Origin: Candidatus Woesearchaeota archaeon
GTDB taxonomy: Archaea > Nanobdellota > Nanobdellia > SCGC-AAA011-G17 > JAPLZO01
DNA length: 8,192 nucleotides
Assembly (NCBI GenBank): GCA_026394995.1
Contig: JAPLZO010000023.1
Coordinates: forward strand, 1-8,192
Direction of reading: 5' to 3'
Shown here: piece by piece, positions 1 through 5,623 of the stretch
How the letters are laid out: the number at the start of each line of letters is the position of its first letter
How positions within the stretch are numbered: the stretch's first letter is position 1
The notes under the pieces: model-generated
What the model saw: only the letters and a program-made list of their open reading frames with translations
Databases searched by the model: none
What the model was told of the DNA's origin: nothing
Program-made: the position numbers and the translations under genes

Positions 1-606
1 TTTATATTTTATTATGGTTTAAAGGCATATAGATTAACAAAAGATAGAAAATTCTTATATTTTGGTTTAGGTTTTTTGAGTTTATTAGGAGCTTTTATAA
101 TATTAGGTTTAACTTTAATTATACATACAGGAGCATTATTATTTTTTAATTTTGATTTAACACATTATAGGAATTTAATAAATGTATATCACTTAATTTA
201 TTTACTTGATATTGTGTTAGTTTTATTTGCTTACATGATATTTATCATAACATTCCTAAAAATACAAAGAAAGGATGTTGTTTTAATGTTGATGTTATTC
301 ATTGTTGCTTTAGCTGTTCCTTCATATTACTGGTCATATACATATTTTAATTTGGTTTCTATAGGTTTATTAGGTTTTGTAATATATTATCAAGGTGGTA
401 TATATTCGCATAGAAAATCGACTAATCAGTTTTTAGTGCTATTGGCTTTTATATTTTTAGCCATATCACATATATTTGCAATGCTTGTACAAGTTAAAGG
501 ATATTCTACCTTTTTTTATGCTTTACAACATATTACCCAGTTATTTGCATTTATGTCATTATTAGGACTATTGGGTAAAATATATGTAAGTGTTAAGAAA
601 AAATAA
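1..606 (+). CDS. Seven-TM membrane protein, 5' end outside window
   Basis: The reading frame is open from base 1, so the gene starts upstream of the window; the TTG at 76 lies inside the frame and is not a likely start. The visible 201 residues are almost wholly hydrophobic, with membrane segments at about residues 1-10 (end of one), 20-45, 66-87, 92-108, 117-131, 142-162 and 170-195, giving roughly seven helices. A short charged loop (YRLTKDRKF, about 10-18) follows the first segment, and the tail is basic (KKK). No enzymatic motif is visible. The next gene, 9 bases downstream on the same strand, is a winged-helix regulator, so the two are probably co-transcribed. By context it may be a membrane sensor or anchor for that regulator; this is inference. 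The family is otherwise unrecognised. Confidence 0.8.
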   Translation, partial: FIFYYGLKAYRLTKDRKFLYFGLGFLSLLGAFIILGLTLIIHTGALLFFNFDLTHYRNLINVYHLIYLLDIVLVLFAYMIFIITFLKIQRKDVVLMLMLFIVALAVPSYYWSYTYFNLVSIGLLGFVIYYQGGIYSHRKSTNQFLVLLAFIFLAISHIFAMLVQVKGYSTFFYALQHITQLFAFMSLLGLLGKIYVSVKKK

Positions 607-615
607 ATTAAAAAA

Positions 616-888
616 ATGACTGAAAGAAGAAGCAAATTAGAAATTGTATTTGATATATTAGCCTTTATGCAGAGAAAAGGCGGTAGAATTAAACCTACCC
701 ATATTCTTTATGGTGGTAATTTATCTTATAATAGATTAAAAGAATATATAAAAGAGTTAGAAGATAAAGAGCTTATTGTGCTTGTTGAAGATAAAGATAA
801 AAAATTCTATCAGATAACTGATAAAGGTTTAAATTTAATATATGAATTCAAGAAGATTAAAGAAATAACAGATGCTTTTGGATTATAA
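616..888 (+). CDS. ArnR1-like winged helix-turn-helix transcriptional regulator
   Basis: This 90-aa protein is essentially one winged-helix DNA-binding domain. The pattern is that of the ArnR1-like/HTH_45 family: helix 1 (KLEIVFDILAFM, about 6-17), a basic turn, then ILYGGNLSYNRLKEYIKEL (about 30-48) as helix-turn-recognition helix, and a wing with LVEDKDKKFYQITDKGLNLI (about 56-75). It probably binds DNA as a dimer and controls transcription. In Sulfolobales, ArnR and ArnR1 combine such a domain with membrane helices in one chain; here the membrane partner would be the separate upstream gene, which is inference. The start ATG follows the preceding stop by 9 bases, with no Shine-Dalgarno. It ends two bases before the convergent uL16 gene. 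Confidence 0.85.
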   Translation: MTERRSKLEIVFDILAFMQRKGGRIKPTHILYGGNLSYNRLKEYIKELEDKELIVLVEDKDKKFYQITDKGLNLIYEFKKIKEITDAFGL

Positions 889-910
889 ATTTATTTTTTA
901 ATTTGTTTTT
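889..910 (+). terminator. T-rich termination region after the HTH gene
   Basis: Directly after the TAA at 886-888 the plus strand carries T6 (895-900 region) and T5 runs. Archaeal RNA polymerase terminates at such oligo-T tracts without needing a hairpin. The tract overlaps the 3' end of the convergent uL16 gene, where the same bases encode its Lys-rich tail. Confidence 0.4.
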
Positions 911-1418
911 CTTCTATAATTGACCATTGATTAGGTAAACGTGGTCTTGCTTTTGATAGAGCATCTCTTGCTTTTCCTAGGTTTTCTGGATCAACAAAAA
1001 CTGAGAATAATTTCTGACCTTGTTTAACCTGAGCTGCTATTCCTGTTGCTTTACCAAATGATAGTTGCATACCTTTACTCATTCTATCAGCACCTGCTCC
1101 TGTTAAGATTTTCTTTTCTCTAAGAATATGGTGTGGATATAATCTTATTCTAAATAAATAATTAGGACCCATTGACGTATGTAAATGTCTATTAACAACC
1201 TGTCTGCATGATTCTAGAGCATTATGTCTTATTTGTACATTTGATTTAGAAATTAAACTAATTTCATTTGGAAATGTTTTTTTGAGATCGCCAAAAACAT
1301 ATTTAACAATTTTACTATTTGGAACTGCTTTTATATAACCTTTTTTCTTGAATTTAGACTTACGAGTGTAAGCTCTTTTTATTCTTCTATAACATTTGAA
1401 AGCTCTTAAACCTGCCAT
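891..1418 (-). CDS. rpl10e: Large-subunit ribosomal protein uL16 (L10e)
   Basis: Structural protein of the 50S subunit that sits near the A site and the central protuberance. The 175-aa length is normal for archaeal L10e. The N-terminus MAGLRAFKCYRRIKRAYTR and the segment around 107-128 (GAGADRMSKGMQLSFGKATG) are hallmark L10e sequences, followed by AAQVKQGQKLFSV (128-140) and the C-terminal helix VDPENLGKARDALSKARPRLP (about 142-162). The start is fixed by the conserved N-terminus and lies one base after the eL33 stop, so the two are co-transcribed. Codon use is less AT-extreme than in neighbouring hypothetical genes, as expected for a highly expressed gene. It ends tail-to-tail with the HTH gene, two bases apart. 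Confidence 0.97.
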   Translation of the reverse strand: MAGLRAFKCYRRIKRAYTRKSKFKKKGYIKAVPNSKIVKYVFGDLKKTFPNEISLISKSNVQIRHNALESCRQVVNRHLHTSMGPNYLFRIRLYPHHILREKKILTGAGADRMSKGMQLSFGKATGIAAQVKQGQKLFSVFVDPENLGKARDALSKARPRLPNQWSIIEEKQIKK

Positions 1419-1419
1419 T

Positions 1420-1674
1420 TTACATTATTTTAACTTTACTCCCTATACTTTGACCTGGCATACCTTTTTCAAATATAACACGTACACAGCCAGAATTACC
1501 ATGTATATTTTTTACAATGCCCTTTATTTCTTTTTTAGCTGGTGATGTCCAAATAACTATTTTGCCTATTAATGCTTTGGCTTTTTCTTTTGTTAGAGTT
1601 GGAACTTTTAAAATCATGTGATTATTATATTTGGTATGACGACCTCCTCTAAAGTTAACTAAAATTCCTTCCAT
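1420..1674 (-). CDS. rpl35ae: Large-subunit ribosomal protein eL33 (L35Ae)
   Basis: Small basic 50S protein found in archaea and eukaryotes but not in bacteria. At 84 aa it has the usual archaeal length. The recognisable core is IGKIVIWTSPAKKEIKGIV (36-54) followed by the family signature HGNSGCVRVIFEKGMPGQSI (58-77), which includes the conserved FEKGxPGQxxGxxV pattern. The N-terminus (MEGILVNFRGGRHTKYNNHMI) also fits. It is the first gene of a two-gene operon with uL16, one base apart, and has a well-placed TATA box upstream. Its presence is strong evidence that the window is archaeal. Confidence 0.95.
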   Translation of the reverse strand: MEGILVNFRGGRHTKYNNHMILKVPTLTKEKAKALIGKIVIWTSPAKKEIKGIVKNIHGNSGCVRVIFEKGMPGQSIGSKVKIM

Positions 1675-1692
1675 ATAGTTTTTTATAAAGAA

Positions 1693-1710
1693 ACTATTTA
1701 AAAAGCTTTT
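1693..1710 (-). promoter_or_regulatory. BRE/TATA promoter of the eL33-uL16 operon
   Basis: On the minus strand this reads AAAAGCTTTTTAAATAGT: a purine-rich BRE followed by the TATA box TTTTTAAATA. Its centre lies about 25 bases before the ATG of eL33, which puts transcription start at or next to the start codon (leaderless mRNA). Confidence 0.65.
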
Positions 1711-1728
1711 GGTGATATTATATTAATC

Positions 1729-2157
1729 TTATTTATGCTTACAATGATTAGGAGGATTTTTAATATGACTAATATGATATTCTTCCATAAATTTGATTAT
1801 TTTAGGATTAACATTTACAAATCCTGTAATTGGTTCTAAATAAACATGAGGACAGCCATCTTGATCTTTTTCACCAATTATTCCAAAAGGAGTTTTTATA
1901 TTTAAGATTTTAATGTAGAATTCATTAATCTCTGGATAATATTTACATTTAGAATCTAAAACCTCTGCACCACCATCCTCATCAATCCATGAACTTTTAA
2001 CTGGACCAATTTCTTTAAGAACTTCATTAAATTTATCAAGAACTATTTTTTCTAATTTCTCAGCTTCAATATTAAATGGTTTCCATAGTTCTTTCTCTTC
2101 TTCTCTTTTTTGTTTATAGATTTCTTGAATTGTTGTAATTTCTTGTTCTAAAGCCAT
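1729..2157 (-). CDS. Hypothetical protein with Cys/His-rich C-terminus
   Basis: I do not recognise this 142-aa soluble protein. Residues 1-50 are strongly charged and helical, probably coiled-coil-like (IQEIYKQKREEEKELW, then AEKLEKIVLDKFNEVLKEI). Residues 55-120 look like a small beta-rich domain with acidic and glycine turns (DEDGGAE at 60-65, GEKDQDGCPHVYLEP at 95-109). The tail HISHIKNPPNHCKHK (128-142) is basic. Three Cys (71, 102, 139) and five His (104, 128, 131, 138, 141) could bind a metal, but no standard zinc-finger spacing is present. There are no membrane segments or signal peptide. The start is supported by its own TATA box 28 bases upstream. It lies 54 bases before the eL33 ATG in the same direction. 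Confidence 0.75.
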   Translation of the reverse strand: MALEQEITTIQEIYKQKREEEKELWKPFNIEAEKLEKIVLDKFNEVLKEIGPVKSSWIDEDGGAEVLDSKCKYYPEINEFYIKILNIKTPFGIIGEKDQDGCPHVYLEPITGFVNVNPKIIKFMEEYHISHIKNPPNHCKHK

Positions 2158-2178
2158 GGAATAAACAGTTATTATTTA

Positions 2179-2190
2179 GCTTTTAAATAT
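2179..2190 (-). promoter_or_regulatory. TATA box of the 142-aa hypothetical gene
   Basis: On the minus strand this reads ATATTTAAAAGC, centred about 28 bases before the start codon at 2157, consistent with a leaderless transcript. Confidence 0.55.
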
Positions 2191-2238
2191 TTATGAAATA
2201 TTAAATATAAGATTTATTGTGCATATTGAGAAATCTAT

Positions 2239-2541
2239 TTATTTCTTAGAAGGTTTTTTATAATGTTCAATAGATTCATATTTAAGTCTTTGAACAGAAA
2301 CTCTATAAAGTTCTAATTTTTCTAGAATATTACCATATTGCTCAAACTCATGAACTGAAGAATTAATTTTTGTTCTAGTTAATTCTTCTAAAGAACTAAG
2401 AGGAGCATTATATGAAACTTTAATTTCTGGATTATCATCACGATGACCTAAAACTTGTAATACAAATTTTATTTCTTTTTTAACTATATCAGAAAGTGCA
2501 CTATTTCTACCTTGCGCTATTCTAAAACCTGCTGATCCCAT
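2239..2541 (-). CDS. Hypothetical 100-aa protein
   Basis: I do not recognise this small soluble protein. It starts with a Gly/Ala/Arg-rich stretch (MGSAGFRIAQGRNSALSD), followed by an amphipathic helix IVKKEIKFVLQVL (19-31), a polar turn GHRDDNPE (32-39), a short strand IKVSYNAP, and two predicted helices (SSLEELTRTKINSSVHEFEQYG, 49-70; ILEKLELYRVSVQRLKYESIEHYKK, 72-96) that could pack as a hairpin. It ends in a basic KKPSKK tail. There are no Cys residues, no membrane segment and no catalytic motif. The TATA box 27 bases upstream of the ATG supports the start and the gene being real. It is flanked by other minus-strand genes with 56-81 base gaps, so it is probably transcribed alone. Confidence 0.7.
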   Translation of the reverse strand: MGSAGFRIAQGRNSALSDIVKKEIKFVLQVLGHRDDNPEIKVSYNAPLSSLEELTRTKINSSVHEFEQYGNILEKLELYRVSVQRLKYESIEHYKKPSKK

Positions 2542-2563
2542 AAATATTAGTATTTCTTTAGGA

Positions 2564-2576
2564 TTTTTAAACTTTT
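2564..2576 (-). promoter_or_regulatory. TATA box of the 100-aa hypothetical gene
   Basis: On the minus strand this reads AAAAGTTTAAAAA, centred about 27 bases before the ATG at 2541. It matches the BRE-plus-TTTAAA layout seen at the other promoters here. Confidence 0.55.
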
Positions 2577-2597
2577 ATATTAACAAGAAGTAGTAAG

Positions 2598-3002
2598 TTA
2601 GTATTTAATTTTCTTAGGTTTAAGTATTAATAAAGAAACAACAAAAAGCACTAATAAAATTGTCTCAACAATGGTTTGAAATTTTTTTGTTGGAGCACCC
2701 AGTGATACAAAATCTATTTTTGATATGATATAAATATTAAAAATAATTGCAATAATTGAGGATATTATAACAGCCTTTAACATACCTATGTTTTTTATTG
2801 GATTTATTGCAATAGTAAATAAGAATATTAAAAATATTATTGAAGCTAGTGCAATTACAGTATCATGATATTGAGTATATAATCTACCATCATAAAATGG
2901 AAATATTGTTAAACCAAAAAAGTGAGCTATAGCTCCAATCAAAAAATATATTGTTCCTAGAATTAAAACTATTTGAAGTAACTTAGTTTTATCAAATTTC
3001 AT
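2598..3002 (-). CDS. Four-TM membrane protein of unknown function
   Basis: A 134-aa integral membrane protein with predicted helices at about residues 8-30, 47-66, 74-95 and 109-127. It has a short basic N-terminus (MKFDKTK) and a basic C-terminus (KPKKIKY); with an even number of helices, both ends are probably cytoplasmic. The first loop carries conserved-looking polar residues: His27 near the end of helix 1 and then FPFYDGRLYTQYHD (34-47), with His46-Asp47 at the membrane edge. No transporter or enzyme signature is recognised. The gene starts 36 bases after the stop of the nucleotidyltransferase gene and has its own TATA box within that gap, so it may be transcribed both alone and by read-through. 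Confidence 0.75.
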   Translation of the reverse strand: MKFDKTKLLQIVLILGTIYFLIGAIAHFFGLTIFPFYDGRLYTQYHDTVIALASIIFLIFLFTIAINPIKNIGMLKAVIISSIIAIIFNIYIISKIDFVSLGAPTKKFQTIVETILLVLFVVSLLILKPKKIKY

Positions 3003-3022
3003 AAATGTAACTTAAAATTATA

Positions 3023-3034
3023 AGTATATAAATG
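3023..3034 (-). promoter_or_regulatory. TATA box of the four-TM protein gene
   Basis: On the minus strand this reads CATTTATATACT, centred about 27 bases before the ATG at 3002. It sits in the 36-base gap after the nucleotidyltransferase gene. Confidence 0.55.
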
Positions 3035-3038
3035 TTTT

Positions 3039-4829
3039 TTAATAATTTACTAGAACTTCTATGTCTTTACCATAGATTTTTCTTAGATCTTCGAATATTT
3101 TTTCTTTGATAAACACTTTAGATGGTATTTTACAAGTTGCAATTTTATCTTCTAGCTCTTTAAGATTAGATTTTTCCATTCTACCAAGACCACCATCTGG
3201 CATTATTTTTGCTTTATGTATTTCTTTAATTTCTGTATCAATATCATCTACAACAAAAGCCTCATCTACTAATAAGAAAATTTCACCAAATTTATCTCCA
3301 TACTTAATTCTTATTTTTGCTTTTTCTATCTCTAAACCACGTTTTCTTTGTACATATTCAATAAGTCCTCTAATAAATGGGGATGTTTCTTTTCTTATTT
3401 TTTCTACTTCTTGTTTGCTTAATGTCTTGTATTCTTTTTTAATTTTTGATATATTTCTTAAATCTTCTAAATATCTTTTAGGAAATGTATTTTTCTCTAC
3501 TAATTTTTTTAATCCTGATTGTGGATTATCCTGAGATAAATTTTCTAATTTTAATACATCTCTAAGAATTTTCATTGTATTATCATAAAAATGCAGAGCT
3601 TTTTTATGCTCTGTTCTTTTTTCAATTTGTGTAAATAATCTTTTTATTCTTTTTAGATAATATTGTGCTTCCTCTAATAAAGAATCTAATTCTTTTCCTG
3701 ATATTTTTTTAATTTTATTGTGTTCAATATCTTTAAAATAAGACCTTATTTTTTCTAAAATATTAACATATTTTTGTTCTAGTATTTTTTCTTTTTTTAC
3801 AAATATTTGTTCTAATAAACGAACTGTTTCTTTTGGAGTTGGTGGATTGACACCATATAACATTAAAGCTGCTTGTGAAGGATTTAAAACAGCATAAAAT
3901 ATTTCTTCTGAGATAACACTTAATAATTTAGCATCTGCTCTTTCTAATAATTTTTCACCTACTTCCATATGCATATCAATTGCTTCTGGTGATGGCCTAA
4001 TTCTACCCATTTCTAATAATAATTTCCAAGGCATAAATATTCCACGATCATATAATGGAACACCATCTCTTAAAAATGTGAAAATAACTGGTGAAGCATC
4101 CTTAATTGAATCCCAGAAATCTGTTAAGATATAAACTTGAATATGAAGTTCTTTTTTAACACCAACAACAGCACTTGCTTCATAACCCATTGATCTAATA
4201 ATAGCACCTAATTTATCTTTTAATTCTAGTCTTGACATTCTCTTAACATCAGTATCATCAACAATTACAGCTACATCAATGTCATTAGATGTTGCATCAC
4301 CTCTAAATAAAGAACCAACTGCAACATAAGAAACAACATATTTTTCAAATTTTTTTAAAATCATTGATTTATGTAATTCGCAGACTTTTAATCCCATGAA
4401 CAAATCTTTAGGATCATAGATTGGAGCTGATAAAGCAATTAGTTCTAGAATTTCATATTTTGCATCAAAACAGGATTCTCGTAACTCAAATAAATTCATA
4501 CACTGAGGCTTAATATTTTTATCAAATTCTTCGGCAATTTTATTAATAGATTGCTCAAATTTTTCTTTATAATTTAATTTATCTTTTTCTTCTTCTGGAA
4601 TATCATATAAAACTAAAACATTAATGTCTTTGGATGCTTTTTCTTTTTTCTCTGGAGGTAATAATGAAATACCCATTATATCTTTATGTTTATCTAGAAA
4701 TTTTTTTCTTAATTTTTCTAGTTTATCTTTTAAAGCATCTAGTTTTTTCTTTATGTCTGGAGAAATTTTTTTTGTATCTTCAATATCAAGATTATTATCA
4801 TCTTTTAGAATTTTATCTTCATCTGGCAT
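3039..4829 (-). CDS. Nucleotidyltransferase-domain protein with long helical C-terminus
   Basis: This 596-aa protein has three parts. Residues 1-60 are charged and coiled-coil-like (KKKLDALKDKLEKLRKKF). Residues 65-260 contain a polymerase-beta-type nucleotidyltransferase core: strand INVLVLYDIP (69-78) and the motif GSLFRGDATSNDIDVAV (172-188), with Gly172-Ser173 and Asp183/Asp185 as the expected nucleotide- and metal-binding residues. Residues 280-500 are mostly helical and may resemble the HEPN-like partners of such domains (PSQAALMLYGVNPPTPKETV, 317-336). Residues 500-596 form a smaller mixed domain. The expected third carboxylate strand reads LHIQVY (228-233), with Gln231 where an Asp is often found. 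Substrate is unknown; tRNA, protein or small-molecule nucleotidylation are all possible. The TATA box 27 bases upstream supports the start. Not part of an obvious toxin-antitoxin pair. Confidence 0.85.
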   Translation of the reverse strand: MPDEDKILKDDNNLDIEDTKKISPDIKKKLDALKDKLEKLRKKFLDKHKDIMGISLLPPEKKEKASKDINVLVLYDIPEEEKDKLNYKEKFEQSINKIAEEFDKNIKPQCMNLFELRESCFDAKYEILELIALSAPIYDPKDLFMGLKVCELHKSMILKKFEKYVVSYVAVGSLFRGDATSNDIDVAVIVDDTDVKRMSRLELKDKLGAIIRSMGYEASAVVGVKKELHIQVYILTDFWDSIKDASPVIFTFLRDGVPLYDRGIFMPWKLLLEMGRIRPSPEAIDMHMEVGEKLLERADAKLLSVISEEIFYAVLNPSQAALMLYGVNPPTPKETVRLLEQIFVKKEKILEQKYVNILEKIRSYFKDIEHNKIKKISGKELDSLLEEAQYYLKRIKRLFTQIEKRTEHKKALHFYDNTMKILRDVLKLENLSQDNPQSGLKKLVEKNTFPKRYLEDLRNISKIKKEYKTLSKQEVEKIRKETSPFIRGLIEYVQRKRGLEIEKAKIRIKYGDKFGEIFLLVDEAFVVDDIDTEIKEIHKAKIMPDGGLGRMEKSNLKELEDKIATCKIPSKVFIKEKIFEDLRKIYGKDIEVLVNY

Positions 4830-4850
4830 ATTAAGAAATTATTAATTAAA

Positions 4851-4860
4851 CTTTTTAAAG
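4851..4860 (-). promoter_or_regulatory. TATA box of the nucleotidyltransferase gene
   Basis: On the minus strand this reads CTTTAAAAAG preceded by AAAACAAAAC, centred about 27 bases before the ATG at 4829. The start would be leaderless. Confidence 0.55.
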
Positions 4861-4875
4861 GTTTTGTTTTTCTTT

Positions 4876-4886
4876 GCTTTGTGTAA
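4876..4886. repeat. Left arm of 11-bp inverted repeat flanking the NUDIX core
   Basis: GCTTTGTGTAA here is the exact reverse complement of TTACACAAAGC at 5327-5337. The two arms enclose the promoter and the recognisable part of the NUDIX gene (about 460 bp outer distance). The same TTACACA core occurs in the direct elements at 4908-4940 and 6355-6386. Confidence 0.5.
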
Positions 4887-4907
4887 GAAGTAGGGAAAAA
4901 GCCATGA

Positions 4908-4940
4908 TTTTTTACACAGAATCTTGACTTTATACACAGA
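4908..4940 (+). repeat. TTTACACA paired element, copy A
   Basis: The region carries TTTTTTACACAGA (4908-4920) and ACTTTATACACAGA (4927-4940), with TTACACA and TTATACACA starting 18 bases apart. A second copy with the same two halves in the same order and strand is at 6355-6386. The similarity extends upstream (GCCATGA before the first half here, GTCCTGC in the other copy). It sits in the divergent gap between the nucleotidyltransferase and NUDIX genes, about 75 bases before the NUDIX start. Its role is unknown: regulator site or remnant of a mobile repeat. Confidence 0.5.
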
Positions 4941-4983
4941 TTTAGGAATTTTTGAAAATGTTGTAATTAAAAAGAAGCAAAAC

Positions 4984-4994
4984 TTATTTAAATC
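4984..4994 (+). promoter_or_regulatory. TATA box of the NUDIX gene
   Basis: TTATTTAAATC preceded by the purine-rich AAGAAGCAAAAC is centred about 27 bases before the ATG at 5016, implying a leaderless transcript. Confidence 0.55.
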
Positions 4995-5015
4995 TACAAC
5001 TTTTTATATACTTTT

Positions 5016-5408
5016 ATGGAACAGCCAATACTTGTTACTGCAGCGATTATTAAAAAGAATAATAAATATCTTATTACCCAAAGACCTAATGATGGGCGAC
5101 ATAAAGGCAGTTTCTGGGAATTCCCTGGTGGAAAACTAAAAGTTGGAGAAAACCCTAGAGCAGCTCTTGAGAGAGAAATCCTCGAAGAGTTAGGAATTAA
5201 AATTAAAGCTGGAGAGATATTTGAAATCTCTTCTCATATTTATGATAAAATCAAACATATCATTCTTTTAGGATTCTATTGTGAATATATTTCTGGAGAT
5301 ATTCAAAATTACACAAGAGCCACTAATTACACAAAGCCGTTTTTCTTGTTAATCAAAACCTTTTTATATTATTATAAAGTTAATTTTGATAACGGGCTCG
5401 TGGTCTAG
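5016..5408 (+). CDS. MutT-like NUDIX hydrolase with atypical C-terminus
   Basis: A 130-aa protein of the usual MutT length. NUDIX enzymes cleave nucleoside diphosphates linked to another moiety; this subfamily commonly sanitises oxidised nucleotides such as 8-oxo-dGTP. Residues 5-95 fit the family: strand LVTAAIIKKNNKYLITQR (6-23), FWEFPGGK (33-40), and a perfect NUDIX box GX5EX7REUXEEXGU at 39-61, with metal-binding Glu54, Glu57 and Glu58. From about residue 97 the sequence departs from MutT: the expected Trp-containing strand and Pro/Asp helix are absent. They are replaced by a two-unit repeat (NYTRAT, NYTKPF) and a hydrophobic tail that reads through the tRNA-Val promoter and stops inside tRNA-Val at TAG 5406-5408. 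Leu CTT/CTC/CTA codons and higher GC than neighbours suggest transfer. The gene may be 3'-truncated; activity uncertain. Confidence 0.8.
   Translation: MEQPILVTAAIIKKNNKYLITQRPNDGRHKGSFWEFPGGKLKVGENPRAALEREILEELGIKIKAGEIFEISSHIYDKIKHIILLGFYCEYISGDIQNYTRATNYTKPFFLLIKTFLYYYKVNFDNGLVV
5307..5342 (+). repeat. 18-base tandem repeat with TTACACAA core
   Basis: Two units, 5307-5324 and 5325-5342, both begin AATTACACAA and then carry GAGCC or AGCC. The TTACACA cores start 18 bases apart, the same as in copy A. It lies in the atypical 3' part of the NUDIX frame. The second unit includes the right arm (5327-5337) of the 11-bp inverted repeat that starts at 4876. Confidence 0.5.
5360..5373 (+). promoter_or_regulatory. 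TATA box of the tRNA-Val/tRNA-Gly unit
   Basis: The AT-only stretch CTTTTTATATTATTA is centred about 27 bases before the first base of tRNA-Val (5394). It lies within the 3' end of the NUDIX reading frame. No separate box exists for tRNA-Gly, two bases after tRNA-Val. Confidence 0.5.
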
Positions 5409-5466
5409 TGGCTATGACAACACCCTTACACGGTGTAGGTCGCAGGTTCGACTCCTGCCGGGCCCA
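5394..5466 (+). tRNA. tRNA-Val (anticodon TAC)
   Basis: A full 73-base cloverleaf. Acceptor GGGCTCG pairs with CGGGCCC (5459-5465), with one G-U pair, followed by discriminator A. The anticodon arm is ACACC/GGTGT with loop CTTACAC, giving anticodon TAC (Val, GUA/GUG). The T arm is GCAGG-TTCGACT-CCTGC. CCA is not encoded and must be added by the CCA-adding enzyme, and no intron is seen. Its first 15 bases overlap the end of the NUDIX reading frame. Confidence 0.96.
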
Positions 5467-5468
5467 CT

Positions 5469-5540
5469 GCGCCAGTAGTATAGTGGTTAGTATCGAGCGT
5501 TGCCAACGCTTGGACCTGGGTTCGAAACCCAGCTGGCGCA
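5469..5540 (+). tRNA. tRNA-Gly (anticodon GCC)
   Basis: A full 72-base cloverleaf. Acceptor GCGCCAG pairs with CTGGCGC (5533-5539), with discriminator A. The anticodon arm is GAGCG/CGCTT with loop TTGCCAA, giving anticodon GCC (Gly, GGC/GGU). The T arm is CTGGG-TTCGAAA-CCCAG. There is no encoded CCA and no intron. It begins two bases after tRNA-Val, so both are processed from one transcript. Confidence 0.96.
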
Positions 5541-5547
5541 TTTTTCT
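5541..5547 (+). terminator. Oligo-T terminator after tRNA-Gly
   Basis: TTTTTCT directly follows the discriminator base of tRNA-Gly, as is usual for the end of an archaeal tRNA transcription unit. Confidence 0.5.
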
Positions 5548-5587
5548 AAAAAATATTTATTATTTTTGAGTTGTTAAAATAAAACAA

Positions 5588-5602
5588 AAAGTATTTAAGT
5601 AA
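5588..5602 (+). promoter_or_regulatory. TATA box of the 115-aa membrane protein gene
   Basis: The sequence AAAGTATTTAAGTAA, with A-rich BRE-like bases before it, is centred about 27 bases before the ATG at 5624, supporting that start and a leaderless mRNA. Confidence 0.55.
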
Positions 5603-5623
5603 ATAACACAGAAATTTTTAGTA

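Noticed and set aside
3106..3534. 142-codon plus-strand open frame.
   Set aside because: Antisense shadow of the nucleotidyltransferase gene; Ser/Leu/Phe-rich composition reflects the complement of Lys/Glu codons, and there is no promoter.
3039..4829. Possible MNT/HEPN toxin-antitoxin fusion.
   Set aside because: The helical region shows no clear R-X4-6-H ribonuclease motif and there is no short adjacent partner gene.
4624..4845. Two overlapping plus-strand open frames (4624-4845 and 4634-4834).
   Set aside because: Antisense shadows of the Lys/Glu-rich N-terminus of the nucleotidyltransferase.
4930..4938. TTATACACA, also at 6374-6382, matches the bacterial DnaA-box consensus TTATNCACA.
   Set aside because: All other evidence is archaeal and archaea lack DnaA; no Orc1/Cdc6 gene or origin-recognition-box sequence is visible. 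Treated as a coincidence within the repeated element.
4924..5139. 71-codon frame starting with TTG.
   Set aside because: Overlaps the NUDIX promoter and its conserved N-terminal region in another frame; no family resemblance.
5394..5540. tRNA pair as an integration (att) site.
   Set aside because: No duplicate of a tRNA 3' end and no integrase gene is visible in the window.
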